The position numbers and the translations under genes are program-made. The notes beneath the pieces are model-generated. The model did no database searches, was not told the DNA's origin, and worked only from the letters and a program-made list of their open reading frames with translations. A stretch of DNA of 64,000 nt from an uncultured Coriobacteriaceae bacterium (GTDB lineage: Bacteria > Actinomycetota > Coriobacteriia > Coriobacteriales > Atopobiaceae). The stretch's first letter is position 1, and each line of letters begins with the position of its first letter. Location of the stretch: assembly GCA_902779675.1 (NCBI GenBank), contig CACZCK010000003.1, forward strand, positions 261,259 through 325,258. Reading direction: 5' to 3'. Shown in pieces: positions 63,686 through 64,000 of this stretch.

Positions 63686-64000
63686 ATGCCTGGCACGCCC
63701 ACAAGCCCCATGCGCCGTCTTGCCGTTGCGGTGGCGCTGACGCTCTCGCTGCTGGCGTGCGGATGCTCGCTTTTGCAGGCCATACCTGGGACCATCGGTG
63801 GCGGGCTGGCACCCAAGACCGCCGAGGTCGCAGAGCCGCTCTCCGAGCTTGACGCCGAGGGGGCCGAAACGCCCGAGGGTCCGAGTGCCAGCGAGGTACC
63901 CCTCGTGGCGAGTGGGTCGGTCGACCTGCCCAAGAGCCCCACGGACTACACGGTGCTCATGTACATGGTGGGCTCCGACCTCGAGACCAACTACAGCTGT
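63686..64000 (+). CDS. Clostripain (C11)-like lipoprotein, truncated by window end
   Basis: The open frame from ATG 63686 (AGGGAGG upstream) runs to the window edge without a stop, giving 105 codons. Signal peptide with LACGCS lipobox, an acidic linker, then DYTVLMYMVGSDLETNYS, the first strand and helix of clostripain-family cysteine peptidases. The catalytic His-Cys pair would lie beyond the window, so the assignment is moderate. Confidence 0.65.
   Translation, partial: MPGTPTSPMRRLAVAVALTLSLLACGCSLLQAIPGTIGGGLAPKTAEVAEPLSELDAEGAETPEGPSASEVPLVASGSVDLPKSPTDYTVLMYMVGSDLETNYSC

Overview
The window is high-GC bacterial DNA, very probably from a fermentative gut or oral actinobacterium of the Coriobacteriia (Olsenella/Atopobium-like). 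This rests on gene content and protein style (Pta/AckA acetate metabolism, ATP-dependent PEP carboxykinase, short threonyl-tRNA synthetase, bacterial Elp3, SUV3-like helicase, LPXTG pili, many small lipoproteins). No 16S gene is present, so the placement is inference.

Layout. 0-0.5 kb is an AT-richer stretch with a frameshifted DUF3574-like gene, followed by a cysteine-rich DUF3795 protein and a long imperfect inverted repeat. 0.9-4.8 kb (minus) holds a P1-family peptidase, Maf, and a glycosyltransferase next to UDP-galactopyranose mutase, which suggests galactofuranose-containing surface glycan. 5-10.5 kb is central metabolism and folding: pta, an RpiB-like isomerase, an FKBP/SlyD-type isomerase with a metal-binding tail, pckA and an aldose epimerase. 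11-18.9 kb is a pilus operon: two SpaD/FimA-type pilins, a 917-residue tip-like adhesin, and one gene encoding a class C sortase fused to a class B sortase. 18.9-34.8 kb (mostly minus) is housekeeping: NUDIX, ackA, HIT, xseB-xseA, a membrane zinc peptidase, rnd, a lipid kinase, a thioesterase, folA-thyA, lipoproteins, a repeat-helix protein, and thrS behind a probable attenuator. 34.9-48.5 kb holds an HD protein, PAP2 phosphatase, pepT with a YfcC-type transporter, a methyltransferase, elp3, the SUV3-like helicase, azlCD and an MBL hydrolase.

48.4-54.75 kb is the odd region. Two identical tRNA-Glu(CTC) genes with near-identical terminators lie in direct orientation 6.1 kb apart. Between them nearly every gene is broken: a frameshifted membrane protein, a RibD-like reductase with an internal TAG, a decayed copy of the small CxxC protein found intact at 47.3 kb, a Nif11-type double-glycine peptide precursor with ATA at the start and an internal TAG, and a frameshifted membrane/zinc-ribbon protein. 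Only a GH32 lipoprotein looks intact. A tRNA-Gln follows.

55-64 kb holds a 46-residue small protein, the CCA-adding enzyme, a large TIR-transmembrane-propeller protein, aminopeptidase C, two related lipoproteins and the start of a clostripain-like lipoprotein cut by the window end.

Most interesting points: the sortase C-sortase B fusion; a pilin that has lost both partners of its middle-domain isopeptide bond and gained five cysteines; the leader-peptide attenuator candidate before thrS; and the tRNA-Glu-bounded decay zone with a zinc-ribbon peptide precursor.
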